NCBI GenBank assembly: GCA_028753945.1
Contig: JAPNXP010000009.1
Span: forward strand, 5,952,001-6,016,000
Direction of reading: 5' to 3'
DNA length: 64,000 nt
From: Hexactinellida sp. DTS-2022
Lineage: Eukaryota > Porifera > Hexactinellida
The translations under genes and the position numbers were made by a program. Below are positions 1 to 15,000 of the stretch, piece by piece (position 1 is the first letter of the stretch; each line of letters begins with the position of its first letter). Below the pieces are notes generated by a model, which saw only the letters and a program-made list of their open reading frames with translations, did no database searches and was not told where the DNA came from.

Positions 1-3000
1 AAATAAAATAAAACAAGATTTTTTTATAAATTTTACAAGTAAACTTGCCTGCATATTTCGATCATAGATTACTTTAGTTCTAGTTTTATCATTCTCTTCT
101 TCCTAAAAAGTAAATAACAACAACTAAGACTAATCTCATTAGTGAATAATTATATGAACTCGTTACTGGTAACTGAAGTGCCATGTTTAAGGATATCTTT
201 TAATTTCCAAAGAACCACAAAATGAGAAAAATATTTGACAAAATTAAAGCCCTCAGTTACCACTCCAGTTACATATAAACATTCTCATTTTTTGTTAAAC
301 AAGATTAACACACTGATTCCTTCATCTGAACTTGGTTTATTTTAATACTATGGAGATGATGGTTGAAATTGTCGTTATAATTAAACTCTGTATCATCTGT
401 GATATTCGTGCCCTAGAAGAGTACAAGTTAATTACTCTGTGTACTTCAACAGTAAATATAATTTTATAGTTTACCTTTACACTTTTTTGTAAGACTTTAA
501 CTTTCCCCATTGTCAAGGCTATTAAAGTCATTTTTAATTCTTTATTGGCTAAATAAAGAGAGCATAAATTATATATGGGGATTCAATAATTCATTTGGCA
601 CAATTACAGACCAGACAGCATCCACTAACAAGTCTTAATAGTTCAAAGTTAAACTGAAATTAAAAATCCTAATTTGGTTGTTGACTAGTGTTGTAGTCTT
701 TAAAAGTAACCCCATAGGCAATATTCAATTAACAAGAACTTGCATCTGAATGAAATTTATGGTTAAGTAAGACATGTGGTTACTTGTTGTTAATAAAAGT
801 AACCTCAGAATTTGTGGATGCTCAATATAGTATTGGTTTGTTAAACTTTGTTTGGATAGAAATATCTAAATCATTGAGGAATTAAAAAGTATACTGGACA
901 ATAGTGGACATGTCCATTAGGTACTAGACATGTCCATTAGGGGAATTAGATACACTAGACATGTCCATTAAGTGGGATACGGATAGTTCGCTACACGGAC
1001 ACTACTAACGCGTCGATTTCAAAATAACCTCCTCTGTCTATTGTATGTTGAAACAGATAAGAGTGAAAGTCCAAAGCTGTCTTGGCAGGTAGATAGGAAT
1101 TAATTAATTAATGGTTAAATCGGGAGTTTGTCTGAAGTAGGGATGAGTGAATTCAAGGTGAAAACGTGTGCCAGTTAGAGTCTAGCCAAGATTTAGGTAA
1201 GAACAGGGTTAAAACTCCAGGCGCTTTTCTAAATTTGTAAGGCGATGGGGAAAAGCTGGGGCCTTTGAAATGTGGCATACAGTATATGGAACTACAAATA
1301 TTCCGTGTAGCGAACTAACCGTATCCCAATTAATGTCCAGCGTACCTAATTGACATATTCAGTGTATTCTTAATACTGAAATGATTATAAAGTTCCACTG
1401 ACCACCCATATATCCCTAGCGACTGATTCACCATAAGGAATGTGGACAAGTACATAGCATAGTGAATTTTTTAACTTACGTATTAGTGTGACTTCACTAA
1501 TTTTTTGGAATGTCATTGAATCGCTTGAGTTGAATAAAAGTAGAACGAGAGCTTGGAAGAATGATACATGGAGTTCTTTCGAGCGCTTAACAAATATTAA
1601 TATAATCGTAATACACGCCAATAAAACATAAACTATGATACTTACAACGGGAAAGTTTGCTTTTAATTTACAGTGTCCGAGATAGTGCTGCCATTCCAGA
1701 GTTCTCCCACTATAATTCATCATGTAGTAAGACTGAAAATTGTCAAGAGAGTTGCTTAACTGAAGAAAATACACGAACATTAATTTTCGAATATAGTATA
1801 CGTACTATTATATTTAGATAAAGGAGCTAAAAATTTGGTTTCATTGAATACTTGGAAAATTATTAGAATTCTCGTTTCTTTCCTAATTAGTCTCTAGCTT
1901 TTAGTACTAAAACGAGTCCCTATATCAGCAGATGGTATAATTTCAATTTGCACATATTTCAAGAAATTATATAGAAAGTATAATTTGTATTTCTCAAACA
2001 ATAGCATTTTTATTAATTGTGATGAAAGGGAAAGTTTATAAAATAGTACAAAATATCTTTTTCTCTTAATATTAGACCAAATTAGAGGATACGTGACTAG
2101 TTTTCGGTATTTTCAGTATTAATGAAATATATTTCACGATCATCCGAAAACACTTTATTAACTAAATCATTTTAACCTATTAAGGAAATATTATATACTT
2201 GTAACTTTCAAATTAAAATAAATACAATTCATTATAGAAAAAACATCGTTAAACTAAAATATCGATTAATTATTATGACTACCTCTGCTGGCATATTCAC
2301 TTTAGCTCCTTGGTAAGAAGGCCAATTCGCTTTGGATAAGACGCTTACACTCATGTCAAGACATAGTCTCCTTTGATTTTGCTAATAAGGAATATGAAAT
2401 AATGTTTGTTATTCATGAAATATGAGCCCTTCGGTCTCGGTCGCTTCGCGACCTTTGTTCGTTCGTGCTAGACACTACGCAACACAATTAACGGCCCCTT
2501 CGCGGCCTTACCTTCCTCAAAATATTACTTGTAATAAATAAGTTAATTGTGGCTTATAATTAACGTAGTTGCTCCAGGTCAGTTTGTTGTATTTGGGAGC
2601 CAAGCTGAGTTAACTATTAATTTATTAATTCGCTGCAATACTCTCACCAATATGCCATTTTTTAATGCAGAATATAGGTCAGTAAATAGTTGAATAACTT
2701 TTGATAGTAATATATTATAATACTTATTCGATTGACGTAAGCTAAAAATACATCACCACTAGAGTAAACTGATGGAAGCCAAATTGGATTAATCAGGCAT
2801 ACAACTTCGGAATTGATGTAGGTGAAAATTAAATCACAAACGTCAATAAGTGCAATGAGGCACCAGTAGGAGGTTACATTTTTGTTGTTAAATGTGACAA
2901 TTATGAAAATTTGCAGAAACATGCAATACCATATATTTTAGAAGAACTGAATCAAAATTGTAAAAGCTGAATCCAAATTAGTTCCTACGTGACGTAATAA

Positions 3001-6000
3001 TCCATAAATCGGTATATGTGTGTCTCATTTCATGTTCTCATGTCATCTAAAATTGTGGGCGAATCGGATAAAACTGAGTTATATTCACAAATATGTCCCT
3101 TTATGACGTCATTATAACCCGTTATTTTGTTTAGATACTTCTAAATGCGAACTTTCTATTAAAGTAACTGAATTAAAACTATAACTTCTCTTTGACATTG
3201 AATTAATTAAGTATCCGGGAATCTTGCTATTAGAGAAATAAGATTGTACCTCTTTGAAGGTGTGAGATAGATCCGTAGAAAGTTCAATATCTTTAAACAT
3301 CTCTTCGAGTTTACAAGTGAAATCTGGACCACACTCTATTAATTAAGCGAATTATTATACGTATTATGTTAGAATTATCAAAGAAAATAATTTATTGTTA
3401 GTATAATCATTAATTAATTAATACACAAAGTATGATTTGTTCTTTCTAATTTTGCTCCAAACTTTATTGCAACACAATTCATAACCGATAGTTCCTAGTC
3501 TAAGTAATCACTATCCAGGGGCATTTAATAACTATATTTATGTAACAAATAGATAGTATAATTATACTACTAACTATATACAAACCTTGTTTCAATTTGA
3601 TTAGCATTGCTTTCTCAGCATCAATCGAAGCACTTTTCCCATGAAGTAACCGTTTTGACAAATTTTGCTTGTAAAATCCTTCAAAAATGTCCTTACCTGA
3701 ATGAATAATAAACGATTGACTAACATTAAGCAATTATATAAAACTGTTGATTTTGAATTGTAATACGTGTATGTAATATTGAACGTTCTTATTAAATTTC
3801 AACCATTCTTCTGCAATCTACATCTGTAGGCAGAATGATCAGCCTACTCAACTAAAATTAATTAATACGTGTTTGTTTGTAGGAAGATGTAAACGAGCAG
3901 TTTGTTTGCTAGAAGCAGCTGTTTAATAGCAGTTAAAAGTTATACGCAATGCAAAAAATATTACTACAAAAGGTGTTGCTGGTTTAGTGACTGTTAATTA
4001 GCTTTTTATATAAATTAATTTCATTCATGAGGTCTTCTTTTTCTTGCATCAAATGCTTCTTTGTTCTCGAAAGGATTTCTACCTCAACATTGAGTTCTTG
4101 GTAATCCTGCTTGTCTCTGATGCGGGACAGTTTGGCTGTTTTTCTGTTCATTGTTTTCCTTCTCAGCTCACGGATATAATCCTTTTCTGGTAAACTGAAG
4201 CATCCAGAGTCGAGAATATAATTCATCTCATTAACATCGATAGCAATCAGTTTGTCATTATCAATCAGATCGAAAAAATTACTAGTCATTAAATCTTTGT
4301 TAACCATAATACGTTTCGCGGCTTTTATTTTTTGATGTAGATTACTTTGTCCAGACTTTTCATAGCAATCTTGCGAATAGAACTGTTGTTGTAAATAAGC
4401 CATTTAGTTATTTCAATTTATTTTGTTTACTTGTTTATAAATCAAACAATACCATCCTTATTTATAGCCAATAAGTATAGACTCGTTTCAATTTATTGTA
4501 CAGAAACACATAAGCAAGCATAGTTGCTTCTTTCATTAAATCATTAATAATAAAAGCTTAGAGTGTATCAATACTGCAGTTAACTCATGTCAATAAGAAA
4601 TTTCAGTATAAAACGGGACTAATACCGTAAGTACATACAATAATGTAACTCTTACTAAATACTACTGCGTTTACGAAAGTTTGGTTGTTCATCGATGTAA
4701 TTATTTCAATCATGTTTACGTTGTCGAATTATTGATTCGATCCTTTCCTCCTACTCAATAATTATAATAGTTATTTCATCGATCAGTTCTATGTTCATAC
4801 ATATTTTCTCATAAACTTAATCAAAATATATTTTGTAAATAATAGTATCTGGAATCATTATTACTATAGTCGTCATACATTAGATAAGTAGTGTTCAACT
4901 GATTAAACATCGATTGCATTTAGTTTGGTTTAATAATCTTACAATGTAATAACAGATTTATTTCTGTTAGCATATTTATACAGCATCTCGGGTAGGAACT
5001 TTGATTAATCATTAGACTCTAATAAACAGCCTGCCTAAGGTAATTTGATATTTGTACAAGTTGGCACTTTTAAAGGTAGAACCAGTCGTTCGTGTAAGAA
5101 AGTAATTAAAAGGGCTTTTGCGTCAATGTTTAAAACTATTTAATGTCGAAAAGTTAACATCTCTAGGTATTGTTATTACTATAAACTTGTTCTAAAAATC
5201 AAGAGACAACAATATATATAAGCATGTAAAACGAGAGACTAGCTCTAAATAAATAGTTGATTCAAAACATGTATGCTCTATTTTTGGAACAAACTGCGTT
5301 AATCGACTCTATAATATTAAATAGCTATTATTCATTTACAGAACAAACCACTGATCCCAATACAGTATACAGTGCAACCTCTATAAGTGGGGTCTCTATA
5401 AATGGGGAACCTCCATAAGTGGGGAATTTTTTTACCATATTCGTTTATATCCATACAAATGAACCTCTATAAGCGGGGAAGTGGGGAATGGGGGACCATA
5501 AATTTCAAGGAGTTTTTATCTCCATACAAAACAACCTCCATAAATGGGGGGAATGGACAAATCCTAAAATGATTCTTATAAAATTATACAATATTTCAAA
5601 TAAATCGACTCAAAAGTTCTACAGAAAATTATTTTCGATTGATCTACTCTGATGTTTTTAGAATAAATCACCTAGTGTAGATCAGCAGTTAACTAAATTG
5701 TCATAACATACAAATAAGAACTAGAACGTGCATTAATGTGTGTGTTATATGAATATTTTGTATAATATAGCATATATAATGTTTTTCCAATTGAATTTTA
5801 TAACCGGGGAATGGGGGGCAATTGAAATTTTCCCCGTCCCAGCTCCCCCACTTATAGAGGTTCCACTGTATTACGAAATGGGATTAGCATTTAACACTCA
5901 ACCATTAAGTATTTAATGGTTCTTTGTTCCAAAATAAATTTGAGTATATACTTGTTGTATAGCATTAGCTTGTCGCGGTTTACAAAACACATGTGGCTTA

Positions 6001-9000
6001 AAAGCTTAAAAATACTTGAATTACTTATCCACCGATCATCGGCGTTTGTATTAAATAACCTGGCTAGTTTCTACCGATGGTGTTTTTTATAAAGGGAAAA
6101 TTCCAAAAATACTCAACTTTTTTAAAAATTTCCAAATATACTCAACTTTTTACTGATACTCAAATATAAAACTAGATCTTTCCGAATCTACTCAAGTTTT
6201 TCAAAATAATTCCAAATCTACTCAAGTTTTTCAGAATAATTCCAATTCTGCTCAAGTTTTTTCAATAAATTCCAAATCTACTCAACTTTTCAGTAAATTC
6301 ACAGATCTACTCAAGTTTAGAAAGGCTATATTTAGTCTATCTTATATATTAAATCACAATGTTTTTGTGTTTGTTCAGAATTGATTGAGGAACTGGTAAA
6401 AGCTACATACCTAAAATTTGGCAGTGGGGTGGGGAATACTAGTATTGTATGTACAAATAAGTTCAATATCTAAAAAGATATTCAAATCTTCCATCACAAA
6501 AGGTGTCAAAACCTTTAGCCAATTAAATTCGAGGGGTGTTCCAGTATGGATTAGCAGCTAGCATTTCAATTAGTATAATCGAATGCTTTAGTGTCTGTCA
6601 AATGTTAAGTATGCATTATGGAATACTGAGAAAGTAATCTAATTGATCGAGAGGATGTTCAGGCATTTAATCAGTTATTTGTGTTCTGTCTGTCTAGCCA
6701 TACATTTATAACATTCCATTGTGTTATTTGTTATCAAATTATTATCAATCAATACAATAACTTCTCCACGTCCCAAAGTTAGGGGTCCACTGGTACAGTT
6801 TCTTAGTGATATTTAATTATATATTTGGAATTGGTATATTATTATACATGGACAAGCTCATATATCTAGAAAATTATCTGTTCAAATTTGCATAAATATC
6901 CAAATTATTTAATCTGTCCTTATAGAAACCTGTAGCTAGGATGAACGGATATAAATAGACAGCTAGCGGCCAACCATCAAGAACGACATTTAATTTGAAA
7001 AGGAGATGCTTTAAATACAAGCGAGGGCCGTAGGCCCGAGTACAAGTTGTAAGGACGCGCGTAGAGCAGACGAGCAGATTGTACTAATAAATATTTTTTG
7101 TGGTTGGGATCTCCATACTAGTTTCAATAATCCAATAAAACTTGAGTATATTCGGAATAATCCAATAAAACTTGAGTATATTTGGAATAATCCAATAAAA
7201 CTTGAGTATATTTGGAATAATCCAATAAAACTTGAGTATATTTGGAAAACAATCGGTAGAAAGTAACGAGGTTTTTAATACAAACGCCGATGATCGGTGG
7301 ATAAGTAAACTCAAAATACTTTATTGGTGTGTCTACGTAGTACATTAAACTCTGTTAATAGAGCCAGGTTATTGTTGTTGTTATTATCAATATTGTCTTT
7401 ACAACAATCATATACACTCTATAATGTACACAAGGTACAGTTTTGTACTAGTATATTAAGTAATATTATTAAGGAAATCTAATCAGAGTGGACCATGGGT
7501 CACGGCTCCTGACCCATGACCCATTTGTATTTCAATGTATTCTCCTGTTAAAATACGAATCACTCATCATAATATTGATGTGCATAGAAATACTAAACTT
7601 ATTTGACATAGCAAGTAGCTCTGTTGAGTTTTATTCTATTATTCTATTACTGTGACAGTATATTTATTTATTTTGAAATTGTGTGATGGGTCATGGGTCA
7701 CCAATGTTGACCCATGGTCCACTCTGAATCTTATCTCATAACTTTATATACATATATTGGTTGTTAAAGCTATTGTACTTGGTTTAATATTCAAATTATC
7801 CCTACAAATGTTGTAAATTGTATTACATATAGGGTCTAAAAGAAATTGATTTCTTAGTACATTTTGAATTAGACCCAAAGCCAGTATATAAATAAAGAGC
7901 GATTAAGATAAACAATGTAATTTAATCTAAGCCTATTGCTGCTACCATACAATGTAGATTTGTTCCCAGATTATTGGCCAGTATGCACGAAGCGATTTTC
8001 AGCAATTGGGCGCAAATACCTGGATAATAACATTCCAACTTGGCTTGTTACCTATGGGCAATCATCAAATACGAGCTAATTAAATGGCACGTACATGTAA
8101 TCAAATAAAGAAGTGTGTAAATTAAACAAAATTGTGGATGTTTTGATTGTAATTAGATTGACAAAATGTAAAATGCAAAATGTAGAAATGCAATAGAGAT
8201 CTATAATTAAAACCCTGCAAAAATAGTTTAATAAATTTTGAGGTTTTGAGGGAAAGTTTATTGGCAATTTATAATAAGCTACGCGATAATGAAAGCGGAA
8301 TATGTTAACAAGCAATGTGGATTAATTAGCAAGTGATCATCACATAGCCGACGGTTTATTCTAAAGCGCTAGTAGTATTCTGTTTATAAAACTGTATTTG
8401 TTTAAAAAGTTGTTCTTTTTCTTGCGACAATCTCCTCTTAGTTTTCAAGAGAATTTCTACCTCAACATTGAGTTCTTGGTAATCCTGCTTGTCTCTGATG
8501 CGGGACAGTTTAGCTGTTTTTCTGTTCATTGTTTTCCTTCTCAGCTCACGGATATAATCCTTTTCTGACAAACTGAAGCATCCAGATTCAAGAATATAAT
8601 TCAATTCATTCACATCGATAGCAATCAGTTTGTCATTATCAATCAGATCGAAAAAATTATTACTGGACAAATTCGAATTTGTCAAGATTCGTTGCGCTAG
8701 ATACATCTTTGATGAATTTACAATACACTCCATTTGAAACTATTATATATTGTTTGACTAACAGTTGGAATAATGGAGTAGTCAGGGCTCGAATTATTTA
8801 ATATCAAATATTTCTTTCTGTTCTTGGAGTAAGATTTCTTATATTTATATATCATAAAATTGTTTATTAACCACCAGTTTTACATAATTAATATATTTAG
8901 TATTGTATACGTGTTACACATGTAATGCGAAGTAAGTTTGCTAGCATGTTTCGAAATGTATTGTACAATAGAAGATAGTACGTTACTCACCGTAAATGAA

Positions 9001-12000
9001 TCTAAATATAATCATAATCTTATCCATATTGTTGTCCAACTCGTCATCACTGGAAGCTCCCTACAAAGTTGCAGAATCGGTAATTATTTATCTAAAATAC
9101 CGTTTATTAATCAACTCTTTCGCAGTTTTAGGTGAAATAAATCGAAATTTGTATCTTAGAAAGCAGAAATAAGGAATACTTACTTTATGTCCCGCTATAA
9201 GCATCGCGTCTAGATACTTGGCTAAAATACAATAATTTGATTAAACAGAGTTAGCAAATTAGCTGAAAAGAAAACAAACTAACCAATTAGTTCCGCTGGC
9301 TTGTTTTGTCTCAAATTAATAAACTTCTCGAATCCTTTCTATAAAAACAATGTGTATCATTAACAAATATTTCTTAATAAACAAACTGGGCTAGCTAATT
9401 GGTAACCAAAGTAAATTGTAATAACCTCGGGCATTTAGTTCACAACACAGTCAAAACATACCTTCATGGACACAACAAACATTTCGTTGTCCTTAAAAGC
9501 TTGTGTGATGATGAGATCAATTGATTTTTTGAAATCAAGAAGTTCCTTTATCATTGTTTTGTCCTTCTCCGGATATTTAACTAGTTCATGGCCTTCGTTC
9601 TAATATTATAAAGGAAAATAAATAGATAGTTGACTACACTTAATAGGAACAATTATCCAGTGTCGAAATACATAGATTATTTCGGTTATTTGGGCCAAAC
9701 TACCTTGCATGGCTCTTAACAATTGTTTCAATATTCAATATTACGTATAACAACAAACAAACTTTGATAAAATTCTCGAATGCATCCCTTAACTTCTCCT
9801 CCCCAATCTTGACTGAACAAAGGAAGTCGTACATCAAGCTGAGTTCTCGAATTCTCTCTTCTCTCAGTAGATAGTCAAACCCTTCATATGAGAGTATCAA
9901 TATAAATGGAGGGAGTGTTCTAACTCTCATTTATAAATTCGGTTCGGGTAACTGTTACAAGATGATCAATTTCTCATCGTTATATAGCAATTTTCAGTGA
10001 CAACATTGTTTTAATTTACTTAAAGTACAAGATGTAATAGTAACTATAAGGGCTAATTGATATAGCATGTTTTATCCAGTACTATGATCAAGATAAACTT
10101 TAGGTTTATGTGTTGACTAACATTGGCGGTTAATTGGTTAACCCTAGGGAGAAATCAAATCGTAAATGAGGCCTCAGAACGGTCTTATTTCCTGATATAA
10201 CATGCTCCAATTACCTTTGTTGATAATGGCATCTAAATGATTCTCTATCAGTTGTTTTCTGATGCAAGGAATGAGCAGTTTTCTATCAATAATAAATAAT
10301 TAGTACAAAGTGTATTTAAGCAAATAATAATCTAAATACAAACCTTGTTGAAATATCCAAATAGTGCAGTATTTTATCATTCTCTTGCGATAATATATGG
10401 TCGACATAGTCAAGGTATTCTGGTAGCTGATGGGAAATACAAAATAAATCGTCGTGCTATTGTGTATTTTCAAAATAATATAAAGTTGGTTAGTTCACAC
10501 TTTTCCCCTGGGTTAGTAGCTTATAAGTTATAAGCAATTAATTTGTCAACAAAAGATAGATACTCGATGGAATTTCATTTCTAAGCTAGCTACATTTCTT
10601 GTATAAATTAACTAATTAATTCAATAATTAACTGACGAGCTTGCTCAAGATAAGATGAAAGTGAAACTTACTGAGAAAGAGCCATCTTGTATTCGCGTTT
10701 TACTGTGAATTTGGTAAAGTTTAGTTGTTTCACCAATAAACATACATTCAAAATCCTCAGAATAGAGCTAAAGTGAAAGACCATAATAAAATTAGACACT
10801 AAAGTGTCGAAATTTATGACTTAGAAAATATAATTTATCAATATTAACCAGCTTACTCGCTTTTTATAAAAAATGATTTATCAACAGAAATATATACAGT
10901 TGCATAAAATACCTGTAAATCAATAAGCATTCGGGTTATATTTTTCAAAACGCTTCTGTCAATTGCTTCCCCTGATCTACGAATTAATATATTATAGAAA
11001 TTATTAATATATTAAATAAATATTTGTAACACTTGTTATAAGTTATAACTCATTAGAAGTGTGTTTCGTAATTAAACGAACCACCACATGTGTTTGACTT
11101 TCTGACTACACAACGGAAAATTTAGTCGTGTTAATTAAACCCATCAAGAAGTAATTTTATTTTAATCATATTAATTAATTAGTATTTATATATGTAATTT
11201 TATCAGGTGCGATAATTCATTAGTATTCAGCGGATCCAATCCACCGCTAATTGACCTTTGATAGTAATTAATTCTGGAATTAACCTATGGCTCTAAGAAC
11301 GGCGGCAACCAGTGCCGAAATTATAGAAATGAAATCGCAAACAGATGACATTGAAACCAAATCATCTCAAGACCAAATTAACATTGAGAATATTGTCAAG
11401 GAAATATACCAAGCCAAGCTAATGCTGAATAAAGCTGTGGAGCGTCGTTCCCGTTTGAGTAGGAAACTCCACACTGGATTCCTGCGAGCAGCGCTCAAGA
11501 CTCTGCCGACTGGATTTCAGTCGCTGGACGCTAGCCATCCATGGCTCTGCTATTGGATAACCCATTCACTGGGAGTGCTAGGGGAACACGTGCCAAGAGA
11601 GCAAGCGGGGTTTGTAGCTAAGTTCCTGAGTGAGTGCCAGTCCCCTGACGGAGGGTTCGCGGGGGGGCCTGGACAGATCTCGCACCTGGCCACTACGTAC
11701 AGTGCAGTAATGGCTCTGTGCAGTCTGGGCACGGAGGAGGCTCATAATGTAATTTGCAGACCCGCATTGCAAAGGTAATGTTATTTAGGAATCTCATTTG
11801 TACAGATTGATTTTATAGTTCTAATTGTTGTGGTGTTAAACCAAATTAAATATAGTAAATATTTTAAGGGCAGATTCGATTAAAAATTTACTGAATAGTT
11901 GCTAATTCCTCAAATTTAGTGAACTTTCAGATACTGTTGCGATTTTGATTGATCAATTGTAAATTGTATTACTGTATTCAAGGTATTTGTTGCAAATGCA

Positions 12001-15000
12001 CCAGAAGTCCGGAGGGTTTATAATGCATGCAGATGGAGAGGAAGACATCCGCGGTGCTTATTGTGCGATTTCAGTTGCTCAGCTCACGAACATATCAGTG
12101 CCTGCGCTATTCGATAACACAGGCTTCTGGATCAGCAGGTGTCAGACGTACGAGGGGGGGTTCGCTGCTCGCCCGGGAACTGAGGCACATGGGGGGTACG
12201 GTTTCTGCGGTTACGCGGCACTCCTCTTGCTGGGACAGCAGAAGAAGATTGATCTCAAACGGCTAATACACTGGGCAGCCATGAGGCAGATGAGAATTGA
12301 AGGCGGTTTTCAAGGGAGGACGAATAAACTGGTTGATTCATGCTACGCCTTCTGGGTTGGCGCACTATTTCCCCTCATAATAGCACAGATCAACAAAGAA
12401 TCTCCAGAGCATGTCCCAACAAACAACTTATTCGACAGAGCCTCTCTCCAGGAGTACCTACTCTACTGCTGCCATTACTACTCGGGGGGGTTCACGGATA
12501 GGCCGGGTAACTCCAGCGACTACTACCACACCTGCTACTCACTCAGTGGGCTGTCTCTCGCGCAGCACAGCGGGACTGAAAAGTGTATCGTAGGACACGC
12601 AGATAACGAATTGGAAGTAATACACCCGGTGTTTGGCATCACACAAGTTGCTGCTGAATTAGCTTTGTTGTACTTTAATACATTTAAAGTACCTATTGAC
12701 AATTAATTCCAACTACTAAATGTACTCATTGAATTCGAAAATATTGTAACACTACTTTTTGCACTGAATTAAATGTATATTTGGTAGAGCATTAGTTATA
12801 GTTTTAAATTGGATCTTGATACTGATCCGACTCTTAATTTCTCAGATCCGAATACATAAACGGGGTACAATTGTAACTTCAGGTTAGTATGTATAATACG
12901 CGAAAACGTATTTGATGTATAATACGCGGAAACGTATTTTATGTATAATTATCACGTAATAAGTCAAGTTTGCTCCAAATGCTTTTCGTCATGTGTAGTT
13001 CTCTGTTTAGAACTTTTTCCGTTGTAATCATTACGTTATACCATAGCATGCTGTGGTCAAGACTAGAGGAAAAGTTAATGTATTATACAACTTTAAAACG
13101 TTTATGGTAATTGAGAACTATCGCAAATAAATGATATTTTTTACCAAAACGATGTTGATGATACCTTCGAAATGACAATGGCAATATTATCTTACTTGCA
13201 AGTTGCAAGTAGCTCTTGTGCAGTTTACAGTTGTTAGCGCCTTTGGTTGTAAGCAAAATGCTAAATAACTATAGTCGCCACTAATCCAACAAATAATTAC
13301 AATAGTTTTTGTAAGAACAGTTGACTATTTTCATAATTGTCAAACCAGAATTACTTCGATTTATTTTGAATTATAGTTCTGTACATTATTATATCACATG
13401 TTAACCATACATTTCCAAATACGCGTTAGCTCTAAAAAGATTTTTTGTGGTAAGTAGATATTCTGACCATGGAGTAAACCAACAATAAATTCAGCCACCC
13501 TCAAACATGGTATGACTGGTGAATCAGTGCTTGCGTTGTGTTGTAATCAGTTCTTGCAATATTCAATATTTTCAATTGCATAATATAATTATAACGAATA
13601 CAGTTAATAAATAAAAGGATAAGTAAGTTTGAGCCTATACGTACACATACATAAGGAACCTGTATCCGAAAATTCAATTAGGTAAGGTTCCTTGGAAAAT
13701 GGTTAATAATATATTTGTTTTCCAAACCTTTCATTCTCAATCTCCTGTAATATTTGAATAATTGTACGTTCAAGAAATTTTGGTTGTGCAGTTTCCACAG
13801 GTTTTAGATTTTCTTTAAATATCTTCAATCCTAGCTCCCTACACATAATGAATAAAGCAATTTTTTTCCTTTATGTTATAATGCAATACTTTACATAATT
13901 ACTTAACTAATTACCTAATAGTTAAAATTTGAATAATATTTAACAAATTAAAATGCTCACCAGAGCGAATCTTTTCCGGATGCTTGTATGGTGCAATGCA
14001 AATAGCCAAATATACTTGTAATCAAGATCTAAATTAATAGAAAAGTATGACAGTATAACCTCGTAGAATACGGTAAATACGAACTCCGGTTAATACGAAC
14101 GCTATTTCACTCCCTTCAAATCCTTTTCAATATACAATGACCCTGGTAAAGACAAATTCCGAATAAGGCGAACACATTTTGGCGTTCCTTGGGTTCATAC
14201 TAACGAGGTTTTACTGTATATTAAATAAACGTATGTGTAATAGGATTTGGATATTAGCAAGTTACTTCACTTCCCGTTACTATTGTATTAGTATTTACAA
14301 ATAAATTTACCTGTCTACTTGTTAAAACTTACTAGTTGTTCATAATTTTTATTCCAACAGTTTTCAAGCTGCTTTAGAAATCCTTTGTTTGTCACAGTTT
14401 CACTAAGGAATAGATACATTGAATAGTATACTAATAGGACAGGTTCAGGTTGAGTCTTATCCCTGAGATAAGTTAAGAAATGAGTAGTATTGAAAATAGC
14501 AGACGTTGCAAATTCCATTTGTTACTAAATTGTATTATTGGCTAGTAAATTTACTTATCCTTGTGGAGTCTTACCAAAGTACGATATCATTTAATTTTAA
14601 AACAAAATAGTGTAAAGCTATAATAAAGGTGAAAATGACCTGAGCAAAATTGAAAATAGTTTGTAGTTTAAAGAAACAATGGAATATGAAGCCACTTTCT
14701 ATTCACTTGAGTCACCGACTTTTAATGATGATTTCAAGGAATTATTACTCCTAAAAATTTATTTTCAATGTTAACCGAACTTTAAGAATAGTGTTGGCAC
14801 AAATTAATGTGCAACCTTTCTTATATCAACAATATAATTAGTGGATTATGGATTTTAGAAAATCTACTGAAGCATGTTCTTATAATTACATTGTAATTTT
14901 GTAATTCTGGAAAACATTAAATTGTGTAGTTATTGAATAACGAATGTAGTCTTATAGCACTTGAGCTTACTTATTGAAATGCATCTCAAAAGATCCTCTA

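Noticed and set aside
2662-2922. Hydrophobic 86-codon minus-strand ORF considered as a CUL4 exon
   Set aside because: No frame matches the expected cullin segment, which is found instead at 2283-2375. It is probably intron sequence.
7084-7345. Two minus-strand ORFs with repeated short peptides
   Set aside because: They read through the 30-bp tandem units of the inverted-repeat element and have no independent coding support.
8938-9135. Plus-strand 65-codon ORF
   Set aside because: The conserved signal here is the minus-strand CUL4 exon 8991-9060.
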